Shown here: positions 23,219 through 31,877 of the stretch, piece after piece | Numbering within the stretch: position 1 is the stretch's first letter | How the letters are laid out: every line of letters starts with the position of its first letter | NCBI GenBank assembly: GCA_045122895.1 | Contig: JBGVIE010000068.1 | Span: forward strand, 1-37,140 | Length of the DNA: 37,140 nt | Source: RGIG1934 sp045122895 | GTDB taxonomy: Bacteria; Bacillota; Clostridia; Lachnospirales; Lachnospiraceae | Reading direction: 5' to 3' | Translations under genes and position numbers: made by a program | Notes under the pieces: model-generated | The model's input: only the letters and a program-made list of their open reading frames with translations | Databases searched by the model: none | Told to the model about the DNA's origin: nothing

Positions 23219-24499
23219 CTATTTTGTTTTCTGGATTATTTCATGTCTTCCAGGACCATTAGATACTAATGTAACCGGTACCTCAAGTTCTTTCTCAATG
23301 AACTCAATGTATTTTCTACAATTCTCCGGAAGGTCTTCGTACTTTGTAATACCACGAATATCACTCTTCCATCCAGGAAGCACTTCATAAACAGGCTCAC
23401 ATTTTGCAAGTTCTACTGTTGTTGGGAAATCTTTGATTACTTCTCCGTTAAGCTTATATCCTACACATACAGGAATCTCATCAAGATATCCAAGTACATC
23501 AAGCACTGTGAGAGCTACCTGTGTAGCGCCCTGAATCTTACATCCATATCTTGAAGCCACACAGTCAAACCATCCCATTCTTCTTGGACGTCCTGTTGTA
23601 GCACCAAATTCACCTGCATCTCCTCCACGTTTTCTAAGTTCATCAGCTTCTTCACCAAAGATTTCACTTACGAATTCGCCTGCACCTACTGCACTTGAAT
23701 ATGCCTTAACTACTGTAATAATATCCTTAATCTCATATGGCGGGATACCAGCACCTATAGCACCGTAAGCTGCTAATGTTGAAGATGATGTTACCATTGG
23801 GTAAATACCAAAGTCCGGATCCTTAAGTGAACCAAGCTGACCCTCTAATAAGATATTTTTCCCTTCCTTAATCGCCTGTCTTAAGAATACTGATGTGTCA
23901 CATACATATGGCGCAATCATATCTCTGTACTCTCTCAATGTAGCCAAAAGCTCTGAAGGAACCAATGCCGGCTTGTGGTACATATGCTCAAGCATAACGT
24001 TCTTAACTTCACATACTCTTTCAACTTTTTCTGCAAGTAACTCATCGTCAAATAATTCTGATACCTGGAAACCAATCTTTGCATACTTGTCTGAATAGAA
24101 AGGAGCAATACCTGATTTTGTAGAACCAAAGGATTTCTTACCCAGTCTCTCTTCTTCGTATTCGTCAAACAATATATGATATGGCATAAGGATCTGTGCT
24201 CTGTTTGAAACCAAAATCTTTGGCTTTGGAACACCTTTGCTTACTATATCTTCTACCTCTTTGATAAGATATGGAATGTTAAGTGCCACACCATTACCAA
24301 TTACTGATGTTGTATGATTGTAAAATACTCCTGATGGCAATAGGTGAAGTGCAAATTTACCATAATCATTTATGATAGTATGTCCTGCATTACTTCCACC
24401 CTGAAATCTGACGATGATGTCAGATGTCTCACCAAGCATATCTGTTATTTTACCTTTTCCTTCGTCACCCCAACAGGCACCGACTATTGCTCTAACCAT
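23219..24499 (-). CDS. purA: Adenylosuccinate synthetase
   Basis: Condenses IMP with aspartate using GTP, the first committed step from IMP to AMP. The 426-aa product has the expected length with the GTP-binding GDEGKGK loop at 11-17, QGGSNAGHT, and the GATTGRPRRMGWFD segment near 300. The ATG at 24499 is chosen because GGAGG lies 7 nt before it; an ATG at 24511 would overlap that site. It follows purB by 42 bp, a gap that holds a small hairpin. Confidence 0.97.
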   Translation of the reverse strand: MVRAIVGACWGDEGKGKITDMLGETSDIIVRFQGGSNAGHTIINDYGKFALHLLPSGVFYNHTTSVIGNGVALNIPYLIKEVEDIVSKGVPKPKILVSNRAQILMPYHILFDEYEEERLGKKSFGSTKSGIAPFYSDKYAKIGFQVSELFDDELLAEKVERVCEVKNVMLEHMYHKPALVPSELLATLREYRDMIAPYVCDTSVFLRQAIKEGKNILLEGQLGSLKDPDFGIYPMVTSSSTLAAYGAIGAGIPPYEIKDIITVVKAYSSAVGAGEFVSEIFGEEADELRKRGGDAGEFGATTGRPRRMGWFDCVASRYGCKIQGATQVALTVLDVLGYLDEIPVCVGYKLNGEVIKDFPTTVELAKCEPVYEVLPGWKSDIRGITKYEDLPENCRKYIEFIEKELEVPVTLVSNGPGRHEIIQKTK

Positions 24500-24513
24500 T
24501 TTATCCTCCATTC

Positions 24514-24529
24514 TGCCTGAAAACAGGCA
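24514..24529 (-). other. Small hairpin before the purA ribosome binding site
   Basis: A perfect 6-bp stem TGCCTG/CAGGCA with a 4-nt loop lies directly upstream of the purA Shine-Dalgarno site. There is no T run, so it is not a terminator. It may stabilise or process the purB-purA message. Confidence 0.45.
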
Positions 24530-24541
24530 ATAAATTATATC

Positions 24542-25972
24542 TTATACGTTTATCTGCGCAGTCAATCCAAGTAAATCTTTGTTTGCTTCAAGAATTGGAT
24601 TAATAACTTCGCTTAAGAATTCTTCAACCTGTTCTTTTGAACGTCCTGTATACTTAGAAGGATCCATAGTCTTCTTAAGCTCATCTATTGTGAGATTGAA
24701 TGATGGGTCTGCCGCAATAAGTTCAAGGAGATTGTTATCAAGACCTTTTTCCTTAACATTTCTTCCGGCCTCCATAGATAATGTTCTAATCTTCTCATGA
24801 AGCTCCTGTCTGTCGCCACCAGCTTTAACTGCATCCATCATAATATTCTCTGTAGCCATAAATGGAAGCTCTGACATAAGTCTCTTCTCAATTACCTTTG
24901 GATATACTACTAAACCATCTACTACATTCAGGTAAAGATCAAGTATACCATCAATTGCAAGGAATGCTTCCGGCACACTGATTCTCTTATTCGCTGAATC
25001 ATCAAGTGTTCTTTCAAACCACTGTGTTGCTGCTGTGATGGCAGGATTAAGTGCATCTGCCATTACATAGTTAGCAAGAGAGGCAATTCTTTCACTTCTC
25101 ATTGGATTTCTCTTATATGCCATAGCAGATGAACCAATCTGATTCTTCTCGAATGGTTCTTCAACTTCCTTTAAGTGTTGAAGTAATCTGATATCATTTG
25201 AGAACTTGTGTGCACTTGATGCAATTCCTGCAAGTACATTAAGTACTCTTGTATCTACCTTTCTTGAGTATGTCTGTCCCGATACAGGATAAACATCTTC
25301 AAATCCCATCTTATTGGCAATCATCTTGTCTATTTTTCTGATTTTTTCGTGGTCTCCCTCAAACAGTTCAAGGAAGCTTGCCTGTGTACCTGTTGTTCCT
25401 TTTGAACCAAGTAACTTCATGCTTCCAATTAAGTATTCAAGGTCTTCTAAATCAAGTACCAATTCATTTAACCAAAGAGTTGCTCTCTTACCTACAGTTG
25501 TTGGCTGTGCCGGCTGAAAATGTGTAAAAGCAAGTGTTGGCAGTGCCTTGTATTCGTTAGCAAACTTTGATAATTCATTGATTACGTTGATTAACTTCTT
25601 GCGAACAAGCTTTAACGCTTCTGTCATTATGATTATATCTGTATTGTCACCTACGTAACATGAAGTAGCTCCAAGATGTATTATTCCTTTTGCCTTAGGA
25701 CACTGCACTCCATATGCATACACGTGAGACATAACATCATGTCTTACAATTGCTTCTCTTTCCTTTGCAACATCATAATTAATGTCCTCAGCATGAGCCT
25801 TAAGTTCCTCAATCTGCTCATCTGTAATGTCAAGTCCTAATTCCTTTTCTGACTCTGCAAGGGCAATCCATAACTTTCTCCATGTACAAAACTTCTTGTC
25901 CGGCGAGAATATGTACTGCATCTCTTTACTTGCATATCTCTCTGATAAAGGGCTCTGATATTTATCCTGCAT
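24542..25972 (-). CDS. purB: Adenylosuccinate lyase
   Basis: Removes fumarate from adenylosuccinate and from SAICAR, acting twice in purine synthesis. The 476-aa product belongs to the longer, ~475-residue bacterial type. It has the fumarase/aspartase-superfamily signature GSSAMAYKRNPMRSE with the catalytic serine loop, and the earlier THFQPAQPTT histidine region. GGAGG lies 6 nt before the ATG at 25972. Its promoter and an inverted repeat lie upstream. It heads a purB-purA-deoC unit. Confidence 0.97.
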   Translation of the reverse strand: MQDKYQSPLSERYASKEMQYIFSPDKKFCTWRKLWIALAESEKELGLDITDEQIEELKAHAEDINYDVAKEREAIVRHDVMSHVYAYGVQCPKAKGIIHLGATSCYVGDNTDIIIMTEALKLVRKKLINVINELSKFANEYKALPTLAFTHFQPAQPTTVGKRATLWLNELVLDLEDLEYLIGSMKLLGSKGTTGTQASFLELFEGDHEKIRKIDKMIANKMGFEDVYPVSGQTYSRKVDTRVLNVLAGIASSAHKFSNDIRLLQHLKEVEEPFEKNQIGSSAMAYKRNPMRSERIASLANYVMADALNPAITAATQWFERTLDDSANKRISVPEAFLAIDGILDLYLNVVDGLVVYPKVIEKRLMSELPFMATENIMMDAVKAGGDRQELHEKIRTLSMEAGRNVKEKGLDNNLLELIAADPSFNLTIDELKKTMDPSKYTGRSKEQVEEFLSEVINPILEANKDLLGLTAQINV

Positions 25973-25990
25973 ATTGTTCCTCCATTCACG

Positions 25991-26007
25991 TAATGACAAA
26001 GTCATTA
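25991..26007. promoter_or_regulatory. Inverted repeat in the purB leader
   Basis: Perfect 7-bp arms TAATGAC and GTCATTA around 3 nt, about 20 bp upstream of the purB start codon and about 40 bp after the -10. It could be a repressor site or an RNA hairpin near the ribosome binding site. Confidence 0.45.
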
Positions 26008-26044
26008 TCATTGTATTTTTTTACGCGGTTTCACACACCGTACA

Positions 26045-26073
26045 ATTATAATACATGCGCTTACCAAAATCAA
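26045..26073 (-). promoter_or_regulatory. Promoter of the purB-purA-deoC unit
   Basis: Minus-strand -35 TTGATT (26068-26073), 17-nt spacer, perfect -10 TATAAT (26045-26050). The leader is about 65 nt. Confidence 0.65.
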
Positions 26074-26096
26074 CCTTGAATATTATAGGAATATTC

Positions 26097-26125
26097 TTGA
26101 ATCTTATTTAATTTTTCTGTATAAT
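26097..26125 (+). promoter_or_regulatory. Promoter of the PilZ gene
   Basis: -35 TTGAAT (26097-26102), 17-nt spacer, perfect -10 TATAAT (26120-26125), 38 bp before the start codon and divergent from the purB promoter. Confidence 0.65.
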
Positions 26126-26163
26126 ATGTATATCAATTTTGTATTTATGAAAGGATTTTGGTT

Positions 26164-26520
26164 ATGAGTGAAGAAAAGCGAAAACACAAAAGATTAGATG
26201 TTGATATGACTCTCAACGTATCAAATCTTTTCAAGCAGGACAACGTGACAATCAAGAATGTCGATGCTCCTATTCGTGTGGAGAATATTTCAAAAAGTGG
26301 TATTGGTTTCATATCCAGCAATGTTCTTCCGGTGGGTTACTATTTTAATGCGAAGATTAAGCTTGGTGATGAAGAATCTACTCTTTACACAGTAGTGAGA
26401 ATCATTCGTTCGCAGTGTCTTGAGAACTCTGACGAGATGTATTATGGCTGTGAATTTATCGGCCTTGCTCCCGTACTCGATTTCATTTTTGATAAATACG
26501 AAAACAGTATTTCAAAATAA
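26164..26520 (+). CDS. PilZ-domain protein, probable c-di-GMP receptor
   Basis: A 118-aa single-domain cytoplasmic protein. The PilZ binding signature is present: an N-terminal RKHKR (R-x3-R) and then ENISKSGIGF (N-x-S-x2-G), followed by the beta-barrel strands. Such proteins bind c-di-GMP and transmit it to a partner, often affecting motility or surface traits. The start is the ATG at 26164 with AAGGA 8 nt upstream; an in-frame TTG at 26158 is less likely. It is monocistronic. No target gene is adjacent. The window also holds a c-di-GMP synthase gene, but that one is frameshifted. Confidence 0.9.
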   Translation: MSEEKRKHKRLDVDMTLNVSNLFKQDNVTIKNVDAPIRVENISKSGIGFISSNVLPVGYYFNAKIKLGDEESTLYTVVRIIRSQCLENSDEMYYGCEFIGLAPVLDFIFDKYENSISK

Positions 26521-26556
26521 GAAATGGACTCTTAGTTTTCTAAGGGTCCATTTCTT
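26519..26556. terminator. Convergent terminator of the PilZ gene and gatB
   Basis: A 17-bp stem (26519-26535 and 26540-26556, one mismatch) with a 4-nt loop. A/T-rich at its base, it serves both strands. Confidence 0.88.
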
Positions 26557-26566
26557 TAGCTTTGAT

Positions 26567-28006
26567 TTATTTTGAAAGTATCTCTTTAAGAATTTTATTT
26601 ATGATTCCAGGATTAGCCTTTCCCTTAGTAGCTTTCATAGTCTGTCCTACTAAGAATCCGATTGCTTTTTCTTTTCCGTTTTTGAAATCTTCAACTGACT
26701 GAGGGTTATTTTCTACCACCTCTTCAATAATCTTTCTAAGTCCTTCTTCATCATTGTCCTGCTTAAGTCCATTTTCTTCTACATACTTTTCAGGATCAAT
26801 ATCATCTGCAAAAATCTTTTCAAATACTTCTTTTGCAACAGAGCTGTTTACTACATTGTCATCAATAAGCTTTATTAGCTTTGCAAGATTTACAGGTGAG
26901 AATGTAATCTGGTCTGCATCCATATTGTTTTCTTTAAGAAGTCTCATAGTCTCAACCATCAGATAGTTACTTACCTTTTTAGGATTAGCGCCAAGAGCTA
27001 CTGTCTCTTCAAAAATATCTGCCATTTTCTTTGATGATGTAATGATGTCTGCATCGTATTCAGGAATATTATATTCTTCTTCATATCTTGCCATCTTCTC
27101 ATCTCTAAGCTCCGGCTGTTTAGCTTTAACTGCTTCCAGCCACTCATCGCTTATCATAATCGGAACAAGGTCCGGCTCAGGGAAGTATCTGTAATCCTGC
27201 GCGTCTTCCTTTGAACGCATAGCATATGAATACTCTTTGTTATCATCCCATCTTCTTGTCTCCTGAACAACTTCCTTGCCGTCCTCTATAAGATCAATCT
27301 GACGCTGTCTCTCATTCTCGATAGCTCTTGCGATTGCCTTGAAAGAGTTCAAATTCTTCATCTCTGTTCTAGTACCAAATTCTGCCTGACCCACTTCTCT
27401 TACTGACAAGTTAACATCTGCCCTCATAGAACCTTCGTTAAGCTTACAGTCTGATGCTCCAAGATACTGAATAATAAGTCTTAATTTGTCAAGGTATGCT
27501 ATAACCTCTTCTGCTGAACGCATATCCGGCTCTGATACAATTTCGATAAGTGGCACACCAGAACGGTTGTAATCCACAAGCGAGCAGTCATCCCATTCGT
27601 TATGAATAAGTTTTCCTGCATCTTCTTCCATATGAATCTCATGAATTCCGACTTTTTTCTTATTGCCATCAGAACCTGTTATCTCAACATAACCATTTCT
27701 GCAAATCGGAAGATATAACTGAGATATCTGGTAATTTTGTGGGTTATCAGGATAAAAATAATTCTTTCTATCGAACTTACAATATTTTGTAATATCACAG
27801 TTTGTTGCAAGACCAACTGCCATTGCATATTCAACCACCTGCTTGTTAAGTACAGGAAGACTTCCAGGCATACCGGTACATACAGGACATGTATGAGCAT
27901 TTGGTTCAGCTCCAAAGGCTGTTGAACATCCACAGAAAATTTTTGTCTTTGTTGCAAGTTCTACATGCACTTCAAGTCCAATGACTGTCTCGTATTGTTT
28001 ACTCAT
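26567..28006 (-). CDS. gatB: Asp-tRNA(Asn)/Glu-tRNA(Gln) amidotransferase subunit B
   Basis: The kinase and tRNA-binding subunit of GatCAB, which activates misacylated Asp-tRNA(Asn) or Glu-tRNA(Gln) and amidates it with ammonia from GatA. The 479-aa product starts YETVIGLEVHVEL, the family N-terminus, and has the CPVCTGMPG cysteine segment, the YFPEPDLVP signature and a C-terminal YqeY-like tail (GFLVGQTMKATKGKANP). AGGAG precedes the ATG. It is last in the aspS-gatC-gatA-gatB operon, 1 bp after gatA. Confidence 0.97.
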   Translation of the reverse strand: MSKQYETVIGLEVHVELATKTKIFCGCSTAFGAEPNAHTCPVCTGMPGSLPVLNKQVVEYAMAVGLATNCDITKYCKFDRKNYFYPDNPQNYQISQLYLPICRNGYVEITGSDGNKKKVGIHEIHMEEDAGKLIHNEWDDCSLVDYNRSGVPLIEIVSEPDMRSAEEVIAYLDKLRLIIQYLGASDCKLNEGSMRADVNLSVREVGQAEFGTRTEMKNLNSFKAIARAIENERQRQIDLIEDGKEVVQETRRWDDNKEYSYAMRSKEDAQDYRYFPEPDLVPIMISDEWLEAVKAKQPELRDEKMARYEEEYNIPEYDADIITSSKKMADIFEETVALGANPKKVSNYLMVETMRLLKENNMDADQITFSPVNLAKLIKLIDDNVVNSSVAKEVFEKIFADDIDPEKYVEENGLKQDNDEEGLRKIIEEVVENNPQSVEDFKNGKEKAIGFLVGQTMKATKGKANPGIINKILKEILSK

Positions 28007-28007
28007 A

Positions 28008-29450
28008 CTATTCTCCTTTCTGTGACTGCTCGTATGTGTAAGCTGTCTGAATTAATTTCTTTTCGTTAAAGCAATCTCCAATTAACTGGAGTCCAACCGG
28101 AAGTCCGTTTGATGCCTCTCCACATGGAAGACATATTCCCGGAAGCCCTGCCAGGTTAATTGATATTGTATAAATATCTCCCAGATACATCTTAATAGGA
28201 TCTGATAAGCTTTCCCCAAGCTTTGGTGCAGTTGTTGGTGCAACCGGTCCTAAAATAACATCGTATTTTGCAAATGCCTCGTCAAATGCTTTTTTGATTA
28301 AAGCTTTTACTCTTAAGGCTTTTAAGTAATAGGCATCGTAGTAACCTGAGCTTAATACGAAGGAACCAAGCATAATTCTTCTCTTAACCTCCGGTCCAAA
28401 GCCTTCTGAACGTGTTTTTTTGTACATATTATGAAGGTCTGTAAATTCTTCTGTTCTGTATCCGTATTTGATGCCATCAAATCTTTCAAGGTTTGAACTC
28501 GCCTCTGCCGCTGCAATTGTATAATATGCCGGAATTGCATACTCTACAAGGCCTAAATCAAACTCTTCCACGATTGCACCCTTTGACTTAAGCACTTCTG
28601 CTGCCTTTAATACTTTTTCTTTTACTTCTTCGTCTAAGCCTTCGCCAAAATAATCTCTTGGAATACCAATTCGCATACCTTGAACATCATCTATTAATGC
28701 TGAAGTAAAATCTGTATCATCGCGTTTTACGGATGTTGAATCTTTTGGATCATAAGAAGAAATCACTTCAAGTATTGTAGCGCAGTCTCTTACGTCCTTG
28801 CTAAGTGGTCCAATCTGGTCAAGTGATGAGCCATATGCTATAAGACCATATCTTGATACAGTTGAGTATGTCGGTTTCATACCTACCACACCACAATATC
28901 CCGCCGGCTGTCTGATAGAGCCACCTGTATCTGAACCAAGCGCATAGTAACATTCCTTTGCTGCAACTGCCGCTGCAGAACCACCGGAAGAGCCGCCCGG
29001 TACATGTTCAGGATTTCTGGGATTTCTTGTAACACCATAAGCTGATGTCTCTGTTGTTGAACCCATGGCAAATTCATCCATATTTGTCTTACCGATAATG
29101 ACAGCTCCTGCCTTCTTGAGGTTTAAAACTGCTTCAGATGAAAATGTTGGCACAAAATTGCCAAGAATCTTTGATGAACATGTTGTAAGAAGTCCTTCTG
29201 TACACATATTATCTTTGATAGCTACAGGAACACCCGCAAGTGGTCCTGTAAGTTCTCCCGCATCAATAGCAGCCTGTACTTCCTCTGCTGCCTTTAATGC
29301 TCCTTCTTTGTCAACTGTTACATAACAGTTATAGAGTTCTTCTGTGCTATCTATCTGGTCAAGTACTGCCTTTGTTGCTTCAAGAACAGTAACTTCATGG
29401 TTTTTAATTTTTTCTGCTAATTCACAAGCAGTATAATCTAATATATTCAT
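28008..29450 (-). CDS. gatA: Asp-tRNA(Asn)/Glu-tRNA(Gln) amidotransferase subunit A
   Basis: The amidase subunit that hydrolyses glutamine and channels ammonia to GatB. The 481-aa product has the amidase-signature triad in its usual places: Lys79 in VPVAIKDN, Ser154 in GGSSGGSAAA and Ser178 in GSDTGGSIRQPA. The ATG at 29450 is preceded by GGAGG at 5 nt; the longer frame to 29525 overlaps gatC and is not supported. It lies between gatC and gatB in the operon. Confidence 0.97.
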   Translation of the reverse strand: MNILDYTACELAEKIKNHEVTVLEATKAVLDQIDSTEELYNCYVTVDKEGALKAAEEVQAAIDAGELTGPLAGVPVAIKDNMCTEGLLTTCSSKILGNFVPTFSSEAVLNLKKAGAVIIGKTNMDEFAMGSTTETSAYGVTRNPRNPEHVPGGSSGGSAAAVAAKECYYALGSDTGGSIRQPAGYCGVVGMKPTYSTVSRYGLIAYGSSLDQIGPLSKDVRDCATILEVISSYDPKDSTSVKRDDTDFTSALIDDVQGMRIGIPRDYFGEGLDEEVKEKVLKAAEVLKSKGAIVEEFDLGLVEYAIPAYYTIAAAEASSNLERFDGIKYGYRTEEFTDLHNMYKKTRSEGFGPEVKRRIMLGSFVLSSGYYDAYYLKALRVKALIKKAFDEAFAKYDVILGPVAPTTAPKLGESLSDPIKMYLGDIYTISINLAGLPGICLPCGEASNGLPVGLQLIGDCFNEKKLIQTAYTYEQSQKGE

Positions 29451-29472
29451 ATCTTCCTCCATTTGTCTTTTC

Positions 29473-29766
29473 TTAATCAAATGTCTTTGGAACATTGAAC
29501 ATTCCATCCTGTTCGTCCGGAGCATTCTTTAGGATGTTTTCTCTGTCATCCGAATTAGTTACAACATCTTCTCTAAATACATTGTTAACCCTGAATACAT
29601 GACTCATAGGTTCAACACCCTCAGTATCAAGCTCGTTTAATTTATCAATATAGTCAAGCATACTCTCCATATCTTTTTTTGCCTTTTCTTTTTCCTCTTC
29701 AGACAATTCAAGTTTAGCAAGTATACCTACGTAATCTATTGTTTCATCAGATATAACGTTTGCCAT
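29473..29766 (-). CDS. gatC: Asp-tRNA(Asn)/Glu-tRNA(Gln) amidotransferase subunit C
   Basis: A 97-aa linker subunit that wraps around GatA and GatB and stabilises the complex. Family features are the N-terminal helix IDYVGILAKLELSEEE, the SMLDYIDKLNELDTEGVEPMSHV middle and a C-terminal stretch ending with FNVPKTF. It begins 18 bp after aspS and ends 22 bp before gatA. Confidence 0.93.
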   Translation of the reverse strand: MANVISDETIDYVGILAKLELSEEEKEKAKKDMESMLDYIDKLNELDTEGVEPMSHVFRVNNVFREDVVTNSDDRENILKNAPDEQDGMFNVPKTFD

Positions 29767-29784
29767 AGCTAGTCTCCTTTACGA

Positions 29785-31533
29785 TTAATCTCTAACCTTA
29801 ATATGAACTTCGCGAAGCTGCTGTTCTGTTACTTCATTTGGTGCTCCGCACATAAGATCCTGAGCTGTACCACTCATTGGGAATGGTATAACCTCTCTGA
29901 TATTCTCTTCATTGCGAAGAAGCATAATCATTCTGTCTACACCCGGTGCCATACCAGCGTGTGGTGGCGCACCAAACTGGAATGCATTGTATAAAGCTCC
30001 AAACTTGCTCTTCAATACTTCTTCATCATATCCTGCGATTTCAAATGCCTTAACCATTATCTGCATATCGTGGTTACGTACAGCACCAGAAGATAATTCA
30101 ACACCATTACATACGATATCGTACTGGTAAGCAAGAATGTCAAGAGGATCCTTTGTGTTAAGTGCTTCAAGTCCACCCTGTGGCATTGAGAACGGATTAT
30201 GAGTGAATCCAATCTTTTTCTCTTCTTCATCATATTCAAACATTGGGAAGTCATTGATGTAACAGAATCTGTATGCATTCTTCTCTATTAAATCAAGTCT
30301 CTGTCCAAGCTCTGTTCTAATCTGACCGGCATATAAATTAGCTCTGTCTTCTTTGTCTGCTATGAAGAAAATAGTGTCGCCAGGGATAAGTGCTGCCATA
30401 TCCTTCATTTCCTGCTTCATATCATCAGGAATAAACTTATCGATTGGTCCCTTAAAGCTTCCATCTTCTAATACTTCAAGGTATCCGAGTCCTCCCATAC
30501 CGATTGACTGTGCAAACTTAAGAAGCTTTTCATGAAAGCCCTTAGACATTTCAGCATGAACCTTGATAGCTCTTACAGTTTTCTTGTGGAATGGCTTAAA
30601 TGTACATCTCTGGAAAAATTCTGTTGTATCAATAATTCTAAGCGGATTACGAAGGTCAGGCTTATCTGTACCAAACTCTAACATAGCCTGCTTATAACTT
30701 ATAACAGGATATGGTGCCTGTGTAACTTCAAATCCTTCCGGTGCAAACTTCTCAAATGTTGCTGTCAGAATCTGTTCACCAACCTCAAATACTTCTTCTT
30801 GAGTTGCAAAACTCATCTCAAAGTCTAACTGATAAAATTCTCCCGGAGATCTGTCTGCTCTTGCATCTTCATCTCTAAAACATGGTGCAATCTGGAAATA
30901 CTTGTCAAATCCTGATACCATAAGAAGCTGCTTATACTGCTGTGGAGCCTGTGGGAGTGCATAAAACTTTCCTTTGTATTTTCTTGATGGAACAATGTAA
31001 TCTCTTGCTCCTTCAGGAGATGATGCACAAAGGATAGGTGTCTGAATCTCCATAAATCCCATCTCTGTCATTTTGCTTCTAAGGAAGCTTATTACGTTAG
31101 ATCTAAAAATCATATTGTCTTTTACCTTCTGGTTACGAAGGTCAAGATATCTGTACTTAAGTCTTAAATCTTCTCTGATTTCTTTTGATGTCTGAATCTC
31201 AAAAGGAAGCTGTGCGTATACTTTACCAAGAACCTTTATTGTCTTTGCTTCTACTTCAATTGTTCCTGAAGGAATCTTTGGATTGTATGTCTCCTCATCT
31301 CTCTTCTCAACAACACCTTCAATCGCAACACAATCTTCCTTAACGATTCCGTTAAGTAAATCTGTATTGCGAAGTACAACCTGTACCACTCCATACATAT
31401 CTCTAAGGTCTATGAAAGATACTCCACCGTGGTCACGGATGTTTTCTACCCATCCTGCTACTTTAATGTTCTTGCCAATATCATTTTCACTGACATTGTT
31501 AAGTGTGACATCTCTGTAAATATTTGCTGCCAT
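29785..31533 (-). CDS. aspS: Aspartyl-tRNA synthetase
   Basis: Charges tRNA with aspartate. The 582-aa product is the long bacterial type, with an N-terminal anticodon-binding OB fold, class II core motif 2 (FRDEDARADR) and motif 3 (GMAPGVDRMIMLL) and a GAD insertion. Co-transcription with gatCAB suggests a non-discriminating enzyme that also makes Asp-tRNA(Asn), which GatCAB then converts to Asn-tRNA(Asn). This is inference from gene order. Expression is probably controlled by the T-box upstream. Confidence 0.96.
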   Translation of the reverse strand: MAANIYRDVTLNNVSENDIGKNIKVAGWVENIRDHGGVSFIDLRDMYGVVQVVLRNTDLLNGIVKEDCVAIEGVVEKRDEETYNPKIPSGTIEVEAKTIKVLGKVYAQLPFEIQTSKEIREDLRLKYRYLDLRNQKVKDNMIFRSNVISFLRSKMTEMGFMEIQTPILCASSPEGARDYIVPSRKYKGKFYALPQAPQQYKQLLMVSGFDKYFQIAPCFRDEDARADRSPGEFYQLDFEMSFATQEEVFEVGEQILTATFEKFAPEGFEVTQAPYPVISYKQAMLEFGTDKPDLRNPLRIIDTTEFFQRCTFKPFHKKTVRAIKVHAEMSKGFHEKLLKFAQSIGMGGLGYLEVLEDGSFKGPIDKFIPDDMKQEMKDMAALIPGDTIFFIADKEDRANLYAGQIRTELGQRLDLIEKNAYRFCYINDFPMFEYDEEEKKIGFTHNPFSMPQGGLEALNTKDPLDILAYQYDIVCNGVELSSGAVRNHDMQIMVKAFEIAGYDEEVLKSKFGALYNAFQFGAPPHAGMAPGVDRMIMLLRNEENIREVIPFPMSGTAQDLMCGAPNEVTEQQLREVHIKVRD

Positions 31534-31561
31534 AATTTTCTTCCTTTCAATTATAATATAG

Positions 31562-31835
31562 TAAAAAATAATCCCAGAATATAGTGATCACTATATCCCG
31601 GGACGAATTGCAAATAATTCGCGGTACCACCCGCATTCACAAATGATAATCATCTGTGCTCTCATACGCTTAACGTGCGCTATCCGTATATGCCTACAGC
31701 AAAGCATTCGACATATCTGCTCCCAAGTGTTGCCTTCCATGCTCCATCAATTAACGCTCTCAGTCGACGACGTCAAATTCCTGTTGATTTCCATATGGTC
31801 GGGTCTCGTTCACTGCATTTAAATATTTCCTCAAT
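31562..31835 (-). promoter_or_regulatory. T-box riboswitch of the aspS-gatCAB operon
   Basis: The leader carries the T-box sequence GCGGGTGGTACCGCG (31620-31634). A perfect stem III lies just before it (CACAGATGA / TCATTTGTG, about 31640-31660). A terminator stem (31572-31603) with a T run at 31563-31569 competes with the antiterminator. An AGAGAG-like region (GAGAGCG, about 31759-31765) marks stem I. The bulge reads UGGU, which pairs with A73 or wobbles with G73. A candidate specifier is GAAT at 31706-31709, where GAA (Glu) and AAT (Asn) overlap; GAC triplets also exist, so tRNA identity is not settled. Confidence 0.88.
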
Positions 31836-31841
31836 GATAAT

Positions 31842-31870
31842 AATTTACATTATTGATTTTGGTTTGTCAA
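31842..31870 (-). promoter_or_regulatory. Promoter of the T-box leader
   Basis: Minus-strand -35 TTGACA (31865-31870), 17-nt spacer, -10 TAAATT (31842-31847), directly before the T-box leader and 7 bp after the preceding gene's stop. Confidence 0.6.
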
Positions 31871-31877
31871 GAATAGG

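Noticed and set aside
31842..31877. Reading through from the DHHW gene as the sole promoter for aspS
   Set aside because: No terminator separates them, but a good TTGACA promoter begins the T-box leader, so an independent transcript is more likely. Some read-through cannot be excluded.
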